Shown here: positions 1-11,875 of the stretch, in pieces
Layout of the letters: the number at the start of each line of letters is the position of its first letter
Numbering within the stretch: position 1 is the stretch's first letter
NCBI RefSeq assembly: GCF_024713945.1
Contig: NC_134679.1
Coordinates: forward strand, 6,019,001-6,083,000
Direction of reading: 5' to 3'
Origin: Dermatophagoides farinae
Taxonomy: Eukaryota; Arthropoda; Arachnida; Sarcoptiformes; Pyroglyphidae
DNA length: 64,000 nucleotides
Notes under the pieces: generated by a model
What the model was told of the DNA's origin: nothing
Databases searched by the model: none
The model's input: the letters and a program-made list of their open reading frames with translations, nothing else
Program-made: the position numbers and the translations under genes

Positions 1-1059
1 AAAAATAATTATATGGCTGTTATTGAAAATGAAAAAAAAAACAATCGTATCAATTAATCGATTCTGAATTATATTCGTTTCGAGAGTGATATTGAGAGCT
101 CATTGATTGTATGTGATAATAATATTGTTCATGAGAAATAACACAACAACAACAACAACAACGAAAAAAAATATTCGCTGTTTTTTTTTTTGGATAACGA
201 TGATGCGTATCATTTAGTTATGAACATCAGAAAACAAAAATCATCGAATCTATATATCTATCGTTGAAGATAAAACAAAAACAAAAAAAAAAATTATCGT
301 CGTCCGATTATATTGGCCGGATATTTTTCAATATTTTCTGATCACTGTGTTTGTTATCTGTGTGTGTGTGTGGTAGTGGCAGTGGCAGTATTCATTTAAT
401 AAGAATTTCGTTTTTTTTTTTTTTTTTTTTTGATGATTGCACAAACACAGACACATATTGAATATTTGTATAATTTTTTTTTTCGTTGAAAAAAAAGAAC
501 TAGAAATATTGAAAAAGAAAAATTCTCTGTATTTGTAGCCGATGTTCAAAGACACATCGACACCGTGTGTGTGTATGTGTCTGATATGTGGTGAGCAACA
601 AGTGTGAGTTTCAAGAAATAATAATCTTTTTCGAAGAAAAAAAAAAGAAAGAATTTCGTAAATATTTGTGTGTGTGTGTGATCATCGAACATTGACAGTG
701 TGGCTGATCGTGTTGGTGGTGGTGGTGGTATTGGTGGTGGTCGTAGCGGCTTTAAACTCTTGAAGCAAGCAAACAAGAAAAAAAAATTTAAATTTTTCTT
801 ATTTCTCAACCAAAAAAAAACCAAGACCACTTGTTGCTTATTATCATTACTGTACACAAGTGGTACAAGTAATTTTTTTTTTGTTTTTTCTCAAAAAAAA
901 AAAAATCTCAGCTATCTTGGATGGATAACGAAAAAAAAGAGATGCTTTTCGTGTGTATATTTGTGTTATCTGGAAATACAAGTTTTTAGTTTCTAGATTT
1001 TGCTTGTTTGCTTTCTTCAAACAAGAAATAAAAACCACTTCTTTAAATGATTGATAGCA

Positions 1060-1086
1060 GATGATGATGATGATGATGATGATGAT
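1060..1086. repeat. (GAT)9 trinucleotide microsatellite
   Basis: Nine uninterrupted GAT units. GAT/ATC is the commonest trinucleotide repeat in the window and occurs in both orientations, inside and outside genes. Confidence 0.95.
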
Positions 1087-1697
1087 GGTTAGATGTCTAG
1101 GTGCATCATCATCATTTTCCACTTTTCTGAAAAGATGCTTCTTTACTTTTTCAAAAACCGTTAGTTTTTCGTTCACCATTGAATGATAATGGCCGAAATT
1201 TTTTTTTTTCGTTTTTCAAGTGATGCTATTTTTGAATGATGATCTTATTTTGAAATGGGGAAAAAACAAACAAACAAACAAACAAACAGACAGACAGACA
1301 GATCGACAGTCAATGGATCGTATCGTTTTTGCACACCATTAAATGATTTACCATTGATCATTTGGAATGATGATGATGATGATGATAATGATAATGACCA
1401 TCATTCTTATTCACAAAATAATAATGGTGGTGGTGGTGGCCAAAAAAAAAAATCCTTGAAATTGATTGAACCAAATACAAACACTTTTTTTTTATTCATT
1501 TAAAAAGAAAAATATTCCAATCGCTTATGACCCTGTTCATATATGACGGGCGGATTTGAACTTTTTTTGTTTGTTTGTTTGATCATTGATTCCATTTTTG
1601 TCGTGCAAATAATTTGCAATTCCCACTAGGATTTTTTTTTCACACACACTGTTATGAATGATGTAGTAGTTTGACTTTGACAAATTACATTCCAAGG

Positions 1698-1762
1698 ATG
1701 ACAGAATCCTTTCGTTTTCAACAGGCATACACTTCAAACATTAATTACATCAGCCAAATTAG
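1698..1762 (+). other. Weak candidate coding exon (MTESFRFQQAYTSN...)
   Basis: From an ATG at 1698 an open frame of 21 codons plus 2 nt runs into a consensus-like donor (ATTAG then GTAAGC, GT at 1763-1764). The local sequence is less repetitive than its surroundings. No matching downstream exon of the right phase was found before GatC, and the opposite strand is also open here, so chance is a serious alternative. The encoded peptide was not recognised. Confidence 0.13.
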
Positions 1763-2002
1763 GTAAGCGATTTTTTTTTTTTTTTAAAGAAAAAACATTA
1801 ATTATCAGATAGATTCCTTTTTATTATAAAAAGAAATCATACCACGCACTTTAATCAAATCTACACACACACACTTGAAAATACTGTGTCAATGATCTCT
1901 CTATCTATATCTGTTTCTCGAAACACCAACTATTAAAATATTTTACGTTTGTCAGTAATTTTTTTTCTTCTAATTCAATCGGTGTAATTTATCTATATCT
2001 GT

Positions 2003-2004
<2 letters not shown>

Positions 2005-2033
<29 letters not shown>
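2005..2033. repeat. (GT)n dinucleotide microsatellite
   Basis: An uninterrupted GT run of 29 nt. It is one of many AC/TG tracts of 8-30 nt in the window. Confidence 0.95.
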
Positions 2034-2036
<3 letters not shown>

Positions 2037-2983
2037 ATTGCCTGAAACAAGTTGATTGATCTAGTTTTCTTTTGTTCGGTTTTACAAGTACATATCAAGA
2101 TTAAGATGATGATGATGATGGTGGTAATTATCTTAAATTTTGAAACAGAGAAATTCAAATTCAAACATTAATATTTCTCCACCTTATTGAGTGAAAAAAA
2201 AATTGGATTTCAATCCATTCAATCCAGGAACAGGTCATATATTTATCGATATTTTCATTTTTTTTTAAATATAAAAAAAATTAATGAATTAAATGACATG
2301 AGAGAATGAAAATTTGATCGATATCAATACATTGAAACAATTTGAATTTTTTTTTTTTTTTTGATGATGATGATGATTATTACGGGTTTATCCCATATAC
2401 GTCGATGTATGTATTCGAATGAATGAATTATTATTGGAAAAAAAATTAATCAATCAATCAGAAAAAAAAGTACAGCAAAAGGTTGAATGCATATATGTTT
2501 CTCAATGGTTAGGCAATTGTATTTCGTTTTGTGTTTTGCCGCTATCAGTGATGAGGCTATGATGATGATGATGATGATGATGACGAAAAAAACGAAATTT
2601 CCCCGAATTTTTTTTTCATTTTGCATAAATGTTCAAACCAACAAATAAAACAGCGGTAAGCCATGGCAAATGAATGGATCGAATCAGCCAACCGAAAAAA
2701 GATGGAATAATTTTTTTTGAATTGATAAAGATGATGATGATGATGGTTGAAACAAGTTTTTTTATCATTAATTTTTTCAGGTGATCGGTTCGAATTCGAA
2801 CTGTGTGTTTGTTTTTGTTTTTTTCCATATATTTCAAGGTCGGAATTTTTTGTTTTTGTTGTTGAAAAATCAACACAAACAACATTGGTGTGAATCTTGA
2901 TCATCATCATCACTATCGTTTAGTTGCTAAATGAATGAATAAAAAAAAATCATTTATCAAAGACAAAAATGAATATTTAAAAA

Positions 2984-3307
2984 TCATAGATCACTATAAT
3001 GTTTATGTTTAGAAGGGGTGACGAAATAATCTTCAACCAATTTTTGTGCATTTTTAGTTATTTCAATATGATCAGTAGGTTCGATTGAATCATCACGCAT
3101 ATAAATACAATCATTATTCTCGGCACTTGGTGATATCATTGGTTTCACATTGGCCAATTTATTATCATCAATCTGATCGATTTGTTTGGAAAATTCAACA
3201 CATCGTATAACACGATCAAGTGCATCTTGATTGATTCGTACCAATGAAAGCCGTTCAAGTAATGGAACTAATTTTGTTACCGAATGTCTTATGTTCGAGG
3301 CCATCAT
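2984..3307 (-). CDS. GATC: Glutamyl-tRNA(Gln) amidotransferase subunit C (GatC)
   Basis: A 107-residue protein of the GatC family, the small scaffold subunit of the mitochondrial GatCAB amidotransferase. That complex converts Glu-tRNA(Gln) to Gln-tRNA(Gln); GatC wraps around GatA and tethers it to GatB. Seen here: the family N-terminal helix (LLERLSLVRINQDALDRV), the linker motif NVKPMISP where human GATC has GVEPMESV, the conserved IYMRDD segment, and the terminal VEDYFVTP motif. It is shorter than human GATC (136 aa), mainly because it lacks a long N-terminal presequence and a C-terminal tail. The first of two adjacent ATGs is taken as the start; an upstream exon carrying a transit peptide cannot be excluded. 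The gene is single-exon and head-to-head with the coiled-coil gene at 3594. Confidence 0.88.
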   Translation of the reverse strand: MMASNIRHSVTKLVPLLERLSLVRINQDALDRVIRCVEFSKQIDQIDDNKLANVKPMISPSAENNDCIYMRDDSIEPTDHIEITKNAQKLVEDYFVTPSKHKHYSDL

Positions 3308-3593
3308 TCAAGTGTGGATGATAAAAAAAAAATTTAATTCATCGAAACAAGCATTTTGTTTTGATAGTGCAGTTTGATTGATTCGAACAATTGATTCCAC
3401 TATATCCACAGAATAGGTTAGGAAAGAATGAAATAGGAATTAAATTTTTTGTTTACGTATCATCCAAATCATTTTTTTCTGGTTATTTAACAACGATGTA
3501 TTAGATTATACTTTGTTATCGTTTTTTCTTTTTTTTTCAATTCCCATTGATCCATTGGTGTTTTTTTTCTGGAATGGTTATGGCCCAAATAAT
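3308..3593. promoter_or_regulatory. Bidirectional promoter region, GatC / coiled-coil gene
   Basis: The 286 bp between the divergent GatC and coiled-coil start codons must hold both 5' UTRs and both promoters. No strong TATA element is obvious. The frame of the coiled-coil gene is open upstream of its first ATG (from about 3513), through a pyrimidine-rich stretch, but contains no ATG there. Confidence 0.5.
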
Positions 3594-6500
3594 ATGATGA
3601 ATAATCCGAAGAAATCGAGTGCCATTCTAAATATTGATGCTGAAAATTTAAAAGTAACTTCTATTGTCGACAAAAATAACCATGGATCTACGGATCATTC
3701 CATTTATCAAAATAATTTGCTTCGAATTGATCCGATTAGTCGAACAAAATTGGATACATCATCATCACCATACAATTCTATTATGAACGAATTGATTCCC
3801 TATCCATCTAGTTGTATTTCGACAATTATTGAAAAAGCTAACAAAGATGGAACAATCATTAGCTCGAATATTAAAGAATCATCGATTACGAGGGCGAAGA
3901 AACGATCTAAGAAAAAGGGAAATTTATTCAAACAATCAAGTCAATCAACAATTAGTCAATCTAGTCATGATAACGTAGACGGTGAATCAATTATATCATC
4001 GATATCAAACTGCCAAAACAATTGTGCTAGTCATGAAACGAATAGCCAAAATTTGAATTTCAATCAATCATTTGATAAATTAGATATGAGAGATATAGTT
4101 CGGCGTCTTTGTGAAAAATCTAATCAATCAACACAAACGAATGTAATTTCGATGGTTGAAAAATGTAATCAATATGTTCAGGTAAACATTCCAATAAAAG
4201 ATTCGAGCAATACCGTTCGTATTGAACAACAACAATCGAATCAAGCGTTGCGTAACCAGATCAAACAATTGACCTATATAATTGAAGAAATGTCAAAAGA
4301 ACGATCAAATCGTGATCTTTACATACATCAATTACGAAAACAATTAGTCATGATGGAAACACGGCTGAAAGAATTTGAAAATGAAAAACAACAACAATTA
4401 ATAAATAGTGAACAATCGGAATTGAAACAAGTAATGTACAATAATAGTGAAACGGTAATTGCCACCACCACCACCACCACCACTTGCCATCAGAAAGAGA
4501 TTTCTTCAATAAAATTGGAAAATGAACAACTCAAACAACGATTAAATGAAATGATTACCATTAGACAAGATGAATTAAAATTGATCAATGAAAAAGATAA
4601 TGTTATAAATAATATGACTATTCATGTGAATGGATATCAACAAGAAAATATTCGTCTAAATAATGAACTATTACGGTATCATCAACAACAACAACAACAA
4701 CAACAGCAGAACAAGATCGAAACGGTAGATAATAATAAAAATAGAAAAATGATAAAAGATGAACAAAAAGACAACGTAATTGTCATTCATGATAATGATA
4801 ACAATAAAAAACATGAACAAGATCTTCAGCTGAGAAAAAAAGATGCTATTATAGTATTATTTAAACATCGATTGTTGGCCATTCACAATGAATGTAGACG
4901 ATTACAACAACAATTGAATGAATTGCGAACAACGGTGGTAAATAACAATAAAATTTTCTTACAAGAAAAAAATTCAACCAAACAATTATTATCCAACACA
5001 TTGATGATACAATTGTTGGATGAAACAAAATCTGAAATCATTCGTTTGAAACGAATGAATGAACAATTGTTACAAGAAAAATTACATGAAAAAGATCGAA
5101 ATATTCAACTTAATTGTGAATTTCAATCGTGCATAAGTCATTTACGAAATGAAAATGACCAACTTAAACAAATGAACAATGTATTGGAAAATACATTGCA
5201 AACATTTCAAAATAAAGATGAACAACAAGAATTTGGTCATAGTTCAGAACAAGTCAATGAATGTAATAGTAAAATTAAAGAATTAGAACAAAATCAATTG
5301 CGATCACATGAAGAAAATTTTCAACTAAAAGAATTTATTGGCAAAATGGAAGAAAATAATAATGTTTTACAAATGAAACATGAACAATTATCAATGGAAT
5401 GTGAAAAATATTTATCCAAAATTAATGAAAATGTGATTGAAATTGAAAAATTAACCAAACAAAATCTGGAATTAAACAATGAGAATGAACAATATCGAAA
5501 AGAAATGCAGCAGCAGCAACAACGTCAATCGAATGATGATCAAACCACACATACAATTATTGCTTCTCAAGATGATAATCATCGATCAATAACGGTTCAT
5601 TATGATGATGATGGTGATTACAATATCAATGACGACATCAAACAAGTAATCCTACAAAAAGAATCAATCATACATGAACAAGAAATGAAATTAATTGAAT
5701 TGGGCAAACAAATTGATTGTCTAAATCATGAACGTTTAGAATTTGAGAATCGAATCAATCAATCATTGCAATCATTACAATATAAGGAAATGGAAATTCA
5801 ACGATTAAATATGGCCATTCTAAATGATGATGATAAACATCATCATCATCATCATCAGAATGATAATAATCAACAGTTAATCGATCAAAGAATTTCATTA
5901 CTTGAAATAGAATTAGCAAAAGAAAAAGAACGTTCAAAAGGATTAAGTTTAACATTGGCAAAGGAAAAGCTTAAATCGTTGGAAAAAATTAAACAAAATC
6001 TGGAACAACATTCATCATCACCACCACAACAACAAAAGTAAGTTTGTGGTCACTTTGATTTCTTTTGTCGATATGATTGTTTTGATTATTTTTTCTTTTC
6101 TGTTTCTTTTGTCTCTGATGTGTTCCTACTATATACCACCTTTTCATATTGTAATGATGATTTGGTTGTTTTTTTTTTGTCATATGTGAAAAACTCGTTC
6201 ACGATGTGTCTGTAGTAGCTTATAGCTCATATAATAATAATAATGATGATGAATGTTACAAATGATTCGTGCATGATTTTTTTTTATCTTTTTAAAATTT
6301 TATTATTATCATTTGTGATTTATATTGAGAAAATATTGATGAATAAATTTTCTTATTTCATTTTTCTTCCGGATATTTTTTTCCTTTTCTTCTTCTTTTT
6401 TTTTGTTTCAAATTAAAAACACTTATCGCCCACCCAAATCTCTTTCTTTTTCATGTATATATAAATGTAGACCATTGAAAAAATTACATTCCAGTGTTGA

Positions 6501-6636
6501 TGAATTGAAAAATGAATTTCAAAATTTTAAAATGATATTCCTGCATACGTACAATAACAACAACAACAACAATAATAACAACAACCATGACCACCACCGA
6601 CACCAACACCAACACCAACAGCAACATTCATCCTAA
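3594..6636 (+). CDS. Large low-complexity coiled-coil protein, unrecognised
   Basis: Two exons, 3594..6037 and 6471..6636, give 869 residues. The junction is phase-consistent: CAA CAA AA at a GTAAGT donor (6038), then ATAAATGTAG and A CCA TTG at the acceptor, making Lys. Residues about 1-200 are Ser/Asn-rich with a basic patch (RAKKRSKKKG). From about residue 230 to the end of exon 1 the sequence is heptad-like and Gln/Glu/Lys/Asn-rich, with NEQLKQ, ENDQLKQ and LNHERLEFEN-type segments typical of a long coiled coil. Exon 2 adds HSSVDELKNEFQNFK and then an Asn/His/Gln tail. Two adjacent ATGs at 3594 and 3597 could start it. I do not recognise a family; a centrosomal, Golgi or cytoskeletal scaffold is possible but is only suggested by architecture. 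It is divergent from GatC and convergent with RBM39. Confidence 0.75.
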
Positions 6637-7083
6637 TCACCATCATCACATTGCCAATTGCAAAAAGTGCCTTTGATATTTAAAACGCAAAACAAAAATT
6701 TTTCTTTGATCAATAATAAAAATAAAAAATAAACATTCCAAACATTTTTTTTTGTTTGTTTCGCAAAAAAATAAAAATAAAATTTATTTACAAACCTATT
6801 GAAAGAATCGACAAAAATATTGAATATATAGAAATGTGTGAAATAATATTAATAATAATAATCCTCAAGGATTATTAAACAGAGAAAAATTAGTGTTTTT
6901 TTTCATGTTTCATAGCCAAAATTTGTATAAAATAAAGAAACAAACAATCATTAATGATGATGATGATGATGATTATGATAAAAATATTTTTGAGGTTATT
7001 ATTATTATTATAATTAGTGTTTTCATTTGTACTGTGTATTTCGATGAAAAACAAGCGTTAATCTTTTTGTTTTTTTTTTGTTC
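6637..7083. other. Convergent 3' regions of coiled-coil gene and RBM39
   Basis: This 447-bp AT-rich stretch separates two convergent stop codons. It contains several AATAAA hexamers on the plus strand, the first clear one at 6715-6720, and a (GAT)n tract near 6956-6973. No open frame of substance is present. Confidence 0.6.
6715..6720 (+). terminator. Candidate polyadenylation signal, coiled-coil gene
   Basis: AATAAA about 80 nt downstream of the TAA at 6634-6636, followed by further AATAAA-like hexamers within 20 nt. Confidence 0.45.
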
Positions 7084-9901
7084 TTATAGATGAGTAGTTG
7101 TATTGGCTGATTCTGGAAATAGATTATGATAATGAATCACGGGAACGAATGCAGCTGTAATCAATCGACCTATAGAGAAAATTTATTATTAAAATAAATA
7201 AATAAATGATTCGATCATACCTGCAAACCATCGTCCATGTAATGAATTAACAGAAGCGGTTGCCGATGAAATTGATGCACATTTAACATAAACATGACCA
7301 TCATTTGATGTTGGATCTACATAAATATGTATGATACCACCATGTTTACGACATTCTTCAATTACATCATTTTTTATTTCTTCGGGCCAATTTGGATTCG
7401 TTTCTGTACGTGGATCAAACATATTAGATAATAAAAAACATTGTGTAGCAATGGGAACATTGTTATTCTGTTGACCACTATTGGAATTGACTGAACCATT
7501 TGTAACCGATTGTCCACTCATCTGTAAAGCTGTCATTGCTGCTTTTGGAAATTCAATCCCTGTTCCTTCGGCAAGTTTAGCCATCAATTGTAATCGTCCT
7601 GTGGCACCTAAATCGATACCCGTTCTATCTAATTCATCACAATCTAAAGCTCCATGATGATGATGATGATGTGAATGATGATTATCTGATGTAGATCTTT
7701 CTGTAACATAATTAACTTTCATAGGCCGTCCGGCCAATTCAAAACCATTCAATTGTTCGATAGCTTTTTTAGCATCATCAGCGTCTTTAAAATGAACAAA
7801 ACCATACCCTTTTGAGCGATTAGTTTCGGTATCACGTGACAATTCAATTTTTTCCACTTTACCAAATGGTTCAAATATACCGCGAAGCATTTCTTCGGTA
7901 ATATTAAAATGTAAAGATCCAACATACAAGCTCATTGGCCCGGTTATCGGCTGCTGGATACGTTGATGTTGTTTTGCTTGTGATGCGTTCATACTGGCCA
8001 AACGATTCTTTTCGGCTTGTGAATGTTGTACAACGATTGGTACGCCACAAAGACGAGTTCCTGTCAAAGCAATAGCCCTTCCAACTGAATCAATATCAAC
8101 AAATTCAACATAAGCTATGCCTTTATGACGACGTGTTCGATTGTCCATGATCAATCGAACTTCACGGACTTTACCGGCATTGCTGAAAAATTCTTCAATG
8201 TCATTATGTCGTACACGGGCGGCCAATTGCATACAGAATACGGTACGTTGATCTCTTTCCTCTAACGGCAATTCTTTGGGCGGACTAGGCGATCGACGGT
8301 GGTGTCGATCTCTTGATGAATAACGATCAGGCGATCGTTTTCGATCACGACTTCTGCTTCGACTTGATCGATGTCTCGATGATCGGGAATGATGTTTACT
8401 GGATGAGCGGCTATTAGATCTTCGCGATCGTTTCCTATCTTTGCTACGACTTCGGCGACTCCTTTCGCGACTATTACTTCGACGTCGACGTTCATGTGAC
8501 CGATGATGTTCACTTCGGCTTTTGGTTCGTTCATGTTTACTAATCATCAATTAATAAGAAAATAAAATTATTGTTAAAAATATAAGAAAATCAAAAAAAA
8601 AAAATCTTACCTCCGTTTTTCATCCACATCTTTACTATATCCATTATTTTTCGATGAACGATCCGCATCACGGCTATTGTGGCCATCACCTTTTGATCCA
8701 TGATGATGATTATTATTATTGTACGAAAAATCCTGATTATTCAAACGATTCAAATTCAATCAATGAGACAAGTGACATTATCATCATCATCATCATCATT
8801 TGTAGTCAGTCCAAAAGACAGCAATTTTTATCAAAAAAAAATTTTTTTTTTTTTTAAATTCGAAGAATTTTTTTTATGTGGGAGGGAAAGTAAATAAGAA
8901 GAAATATTAATGAAAAAGAAAAGAAAAAACATACATTTTAAATTATCATCAGTTTTTTTTTAAATAGCCAACAGTTTTTAAACAGCTGTTGTTTTTTTAG
9001 GTAATAATGAATGTTTGAATTTGAATGAATAATCACAATCTAAAGAATTCAAAGAATAATACGAATAAGCGTTGATTATTTTTCTTTCATATATGCAATA
9101 TAAATATAAAATTTAAAATTTTCATTCAAAATTAACCATAATGATCATGATCATCTCATTAATCAATCAATTTGCGGCCGAAATCACACCATCAAATGCA
9201 TCTCTGTGATTGTGTGTATATGTGGTGTCTGCAATGAGAGAAAGAAATAAAAAATTTTTTGTATTGTTTTCTTTTTTGCTTTTCAGAAAAAAAATGTTCA
9301 AATCCTTTTGAAAACACCCACAAACTTTCAATGTTGATATTTTTTTTTTTTTTTTTGGCCAGCCATCAATTTAATTCGTCTTGGTGATGAAAACATTTTT
9401 TATCATTTTAAAACGTCCTTTGACAATGGACAAAAAACATTCATGTTCAAAAAAAATGACGGATGCAAAATGTGATTTACGGTGTTATCATCACCTGATT
9501 TAGAATATCTAAACATCATCATCATCATCATCACTATATTGCTTTCGAGATCACAATCGGATCTATATATATGGGAAACATCAAAAATCAAAATTTTCAT
9601 CATTAATCAAAAACGAATAATGAATGATTCCAATAATATAAATCGTTGCTTATTTTTTGTTTCTAGTTTGTTTGGGTAAATATCAATGAAACGCCAAATA
9701 AAAGTTTGATTGGAAAAATATAATATAACGATGATTGAAAAGGCAGAAATGATGAATCTTTTTTTTGGCCTGATAAATAAGCTTACCTCGCACCAAGAAT
9801 TTTGCATTTAGAATTGGTGAGAAAAAAAAACATTTGACACTTACCCTTTCACCGTCGACAGCTGCTTCAAGTAAAGCTTCAACATCAAAATCTTCAGCCA
9901 T
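7084..9901 (-). CDS. RBM39: RNA-binding protein 39 (RBM39/CAPER alpha) orthologue
   Basis: Four minus-strand exons with matching phases: 9845..9901, 8611..8732, 7221..8539, 7084..7169. They give 527 residues, against 530 for human RBM39. The nuclear protein couples splicing (with U2AF65 and SF3B1) to transcription. The first exon is the family N-terminus (MAEDFDVEALLEA, human MADDIDIEAMLEA). An Arg/Ser domain spans about 60-150. RRM1 begins at RTVFCMQLAAR (about 158) and RRM2 at LYVGSLHFNIT (about 264). The C-terminal UHM runs from about 426 with the HGRWFAG motif that binds tryptophan ligands, then VPVIHYHNLFPES and stop. The linker LDRTGIDLGATGRLQLMAKLAEGTG is near-identical to the vertebrate sequence. 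Introns are 1112, 71 and 51 bp, all GT-AG. A short His tract after RRM2 comes from (CAT)n. The gene is divergent from PIP4P. Confidence 0.95.
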
Positions 9902-10912
9902 AATTTTGAAAATTTGGTTTATAACAAGAAAAAAAAATAAAATTTCGATTTAGATTATTTGTGCCACGAATAATGATGAAATGAAATTCGGTTGATACAA
10001 AACGTGTAAAAACACATACAAAGTCACAAAACAAACAAACAATGGCTCACAAATGCATGCATGGCACTGAAATAAAAAAAGAAAAAAAAAGCTTTTCGAG
10101 ATCCCCATCATATAATATGTGACTGTACATGAATAATAACAAAAACAGAACACATAAAAAAATGTTTCACACTACTATCAATGTATAAATTTGTCATCCA
10201 AAAAGCTCCTCCCTTTGCATATATGATTTCTTTACAGTGTTTTTTTTGGTAAAATTTTTTTTTTAGTAAATAAAACAGAAAATACATTGTGATGATGATG
10301 ATGATGGTAACAAATAATGATTTGGCAAGATAATTTTACTCGTATTTTTATTAAATGGTTGTGTGTTTATTTACCAAATGAATCAATCGATCGTTATGTG
10401 TGTGCGTGTATGGTGTAGCTGACAAGCAGACAGATTTGTGTTTTTTTTTATTGTTTATCATCAATGATCGATTTTTATCAACAGATTTTTCTCTTCTCTC
10501 GTTTCTCGCTAATGATGATGATTGATGTCAATCATCTTGATTTTTTTTTCAATATTGATTGATCAACTATTGATACCCACCAAAGAGAACTGAAACATAA
10601 AACAACTCGTGTGTATCATTGTTGTTGTTGTTGTTGATGTTGATGTTGATGGTGTTTGAGTGCGCAGCATCTTATTTCAATAGTTATGATCATCAAATCC
10701 CAAAATTCGTTGATATGATTCATATATTTTTTTAAATTATTGTTACTTGTGTTTATTGTATAATTTTTTTTTCTCTTTTCGGCCATTTAATGGCTTTTGG
10801 CTATATTCTTTCTGGCTAAAATTAAATATTGAACTTTTTGGACACAGTAACAGAATTGCATTTTTTTTATTGATCTTGAAATTTTTCTTTTTGTGAAATC
10901 TTTTTAAAAAAA
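9902..10912. promoter_or_regulatory. Intergenic region between divergent RBM39 and PIP4P
   Basis: About 1 kb holding the promoters and 5' UTRs of both genes. It contains (GAT)n near 10290-10306, (GTT)n near 10619-10636 and A/T homopolymers. No further coding exon was recognised. Confidence 0.55.
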
Positions 10913-11875
10913 ATGGATGGCAATTCAGAAAGACGCCCACTTCTTTCCACATCAAGTCAGTCTTGTTAGTTTTTTTTTCATTGATTGATTATTGTTTTTG
11001 TTTATGATTTTTTTTTTTTTTGTTTTTGTTGATAGCTGGCAATCATATTCCTGATGTAATTCCTGTTCCACCAATTCGACCAGAAGATTTACCACAAAAT
11101 ATTGGAACAAATAATCTATTGGCATGTTTGGTTTGTGGTTCAATGATTGATATAACAAATAAAAAAGAACAACATGTTGTTAAATGTGAAAATTGTAATG
11201 AAGCAACCGTAAGTTATTGACATTTGATCAGTTATTTGGTCAATATTTATCGTTTTTTTTGTTTTGACAATTAGCCAATTCGACCAGCGCCATCAGGACG
11301 TCGATTTGTAAGATGTCCTTGTAATTGTCTTTTGGTCTGTAATGAATCAGCGATTCGTATATCCTGTCCACGACCACAATGGTAAGTGATTTATCACAAT
11401 ATTTGATTAGTGTGTAATTTGATAAAAATTTCAATTTCTTCATCTTATTAGCCGACGTATCATCATAGTGAAGTCTGATCTACCGATCAATAATAATAAT
11501 AATAATCGTTCTGGTGATCTTGATTCCAATTATGAACAATCATCGGTATCGATATTCTGTGCTCATTGTCATTGTTCATTTTTATTTAGCCGTGATGAAT
11601 GGCTTGCACGTTGTCCACATTGTCGAAAATTGTCATCGGTCAATCCGAAATTATCACGTATGCGTGGCTTTATTTTTCTATCAATATCATTAATATTATT
11701 GGTTATTGCATTGGGTACAATATTCGGCACAATGGCACGTACACGTCTTGGTTATGGTGGTTTTATTGTTCTCGATATTTTTTTAGCCATCATATTCATC
11801 TATTTTATCTATCGTACAATATTCTATTTTCGTTTAAAAATCAGTAAAAGTACACAAAGCAGTGCATTTACATAG
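10913..11875 (+). CDS. PIP4P: Type 1/2 phosphatidylinositol 4,5-bisphosphate 4-phosphatase (PIP4P/TMEM55)
   Basis: Four exons: 10913..10964, 11036..11208, 11275..11381, 11452..11875, giving about 251 residues. An alternative first donor at 10956 stays in frame and shortens exon 1 by nine bases. The protein belongs to the TMEM55 late-endosome/lysosome family, reported to hydrolyse the 4-phosphate of PI(4,5)P2. Visible: a dileucine-like RRPLLS near the start, a zinc-ribbon pair (CLVCG ... CENCNEAT), the conserved [12 protein letters not shown] segment, the CX5R candidate catalytic motif CNESAIR at residues 97-103 (human CKDTSRR), CPRPQCRRII, a second zinc pair (CAHCH ... CPHC), and two membrane segments near the C-terminus. 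Introns are 66-71 bp. Vertebrates have two paralogues; this gene cannot be assigned to one. It is divergent from RBM39 and convergent with FAM210. Confidence 0.93.

Larger units (their letters stand above)
1..2983. other. Repeat-rich intergenic DNA, no convincing gene
   Basis: AT-rich sequence dominated by A/T homopolymers, (TG)n, (GAT)n and a Gly-like (GGT)n stretch near 713-740. Open frames here are short and are explained by runs such as repeated GAT or TG. The least repetitive part is about 1500-1765, where one exon-like segment ends at a good splice donor (listed separately). A 14-bp perfect palindrome lies at 2788-2801. The segment could contain the 5' region of a gene beyond the left edge, but nothing here shows it. 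Confidence 0.6.

Noticed and set aside
2557-2913. Minus-strand frames with poly-Ser and a hydrophobic stretch (LPWLTAVLFVGLNIY)
   Set aside because: Two overlapping frames of the same strand are open and much of each is repeat translation. There are no splice sites or family match.
3513-3593. In-frame extension of the coiled-coil protein upstream of its first ATG
   Set aside because: The extension would begin at a TTG codon and encode a pyrimidine-tract translation (Phe/Leu). The first ATG is at 3594, so the start was moved there.
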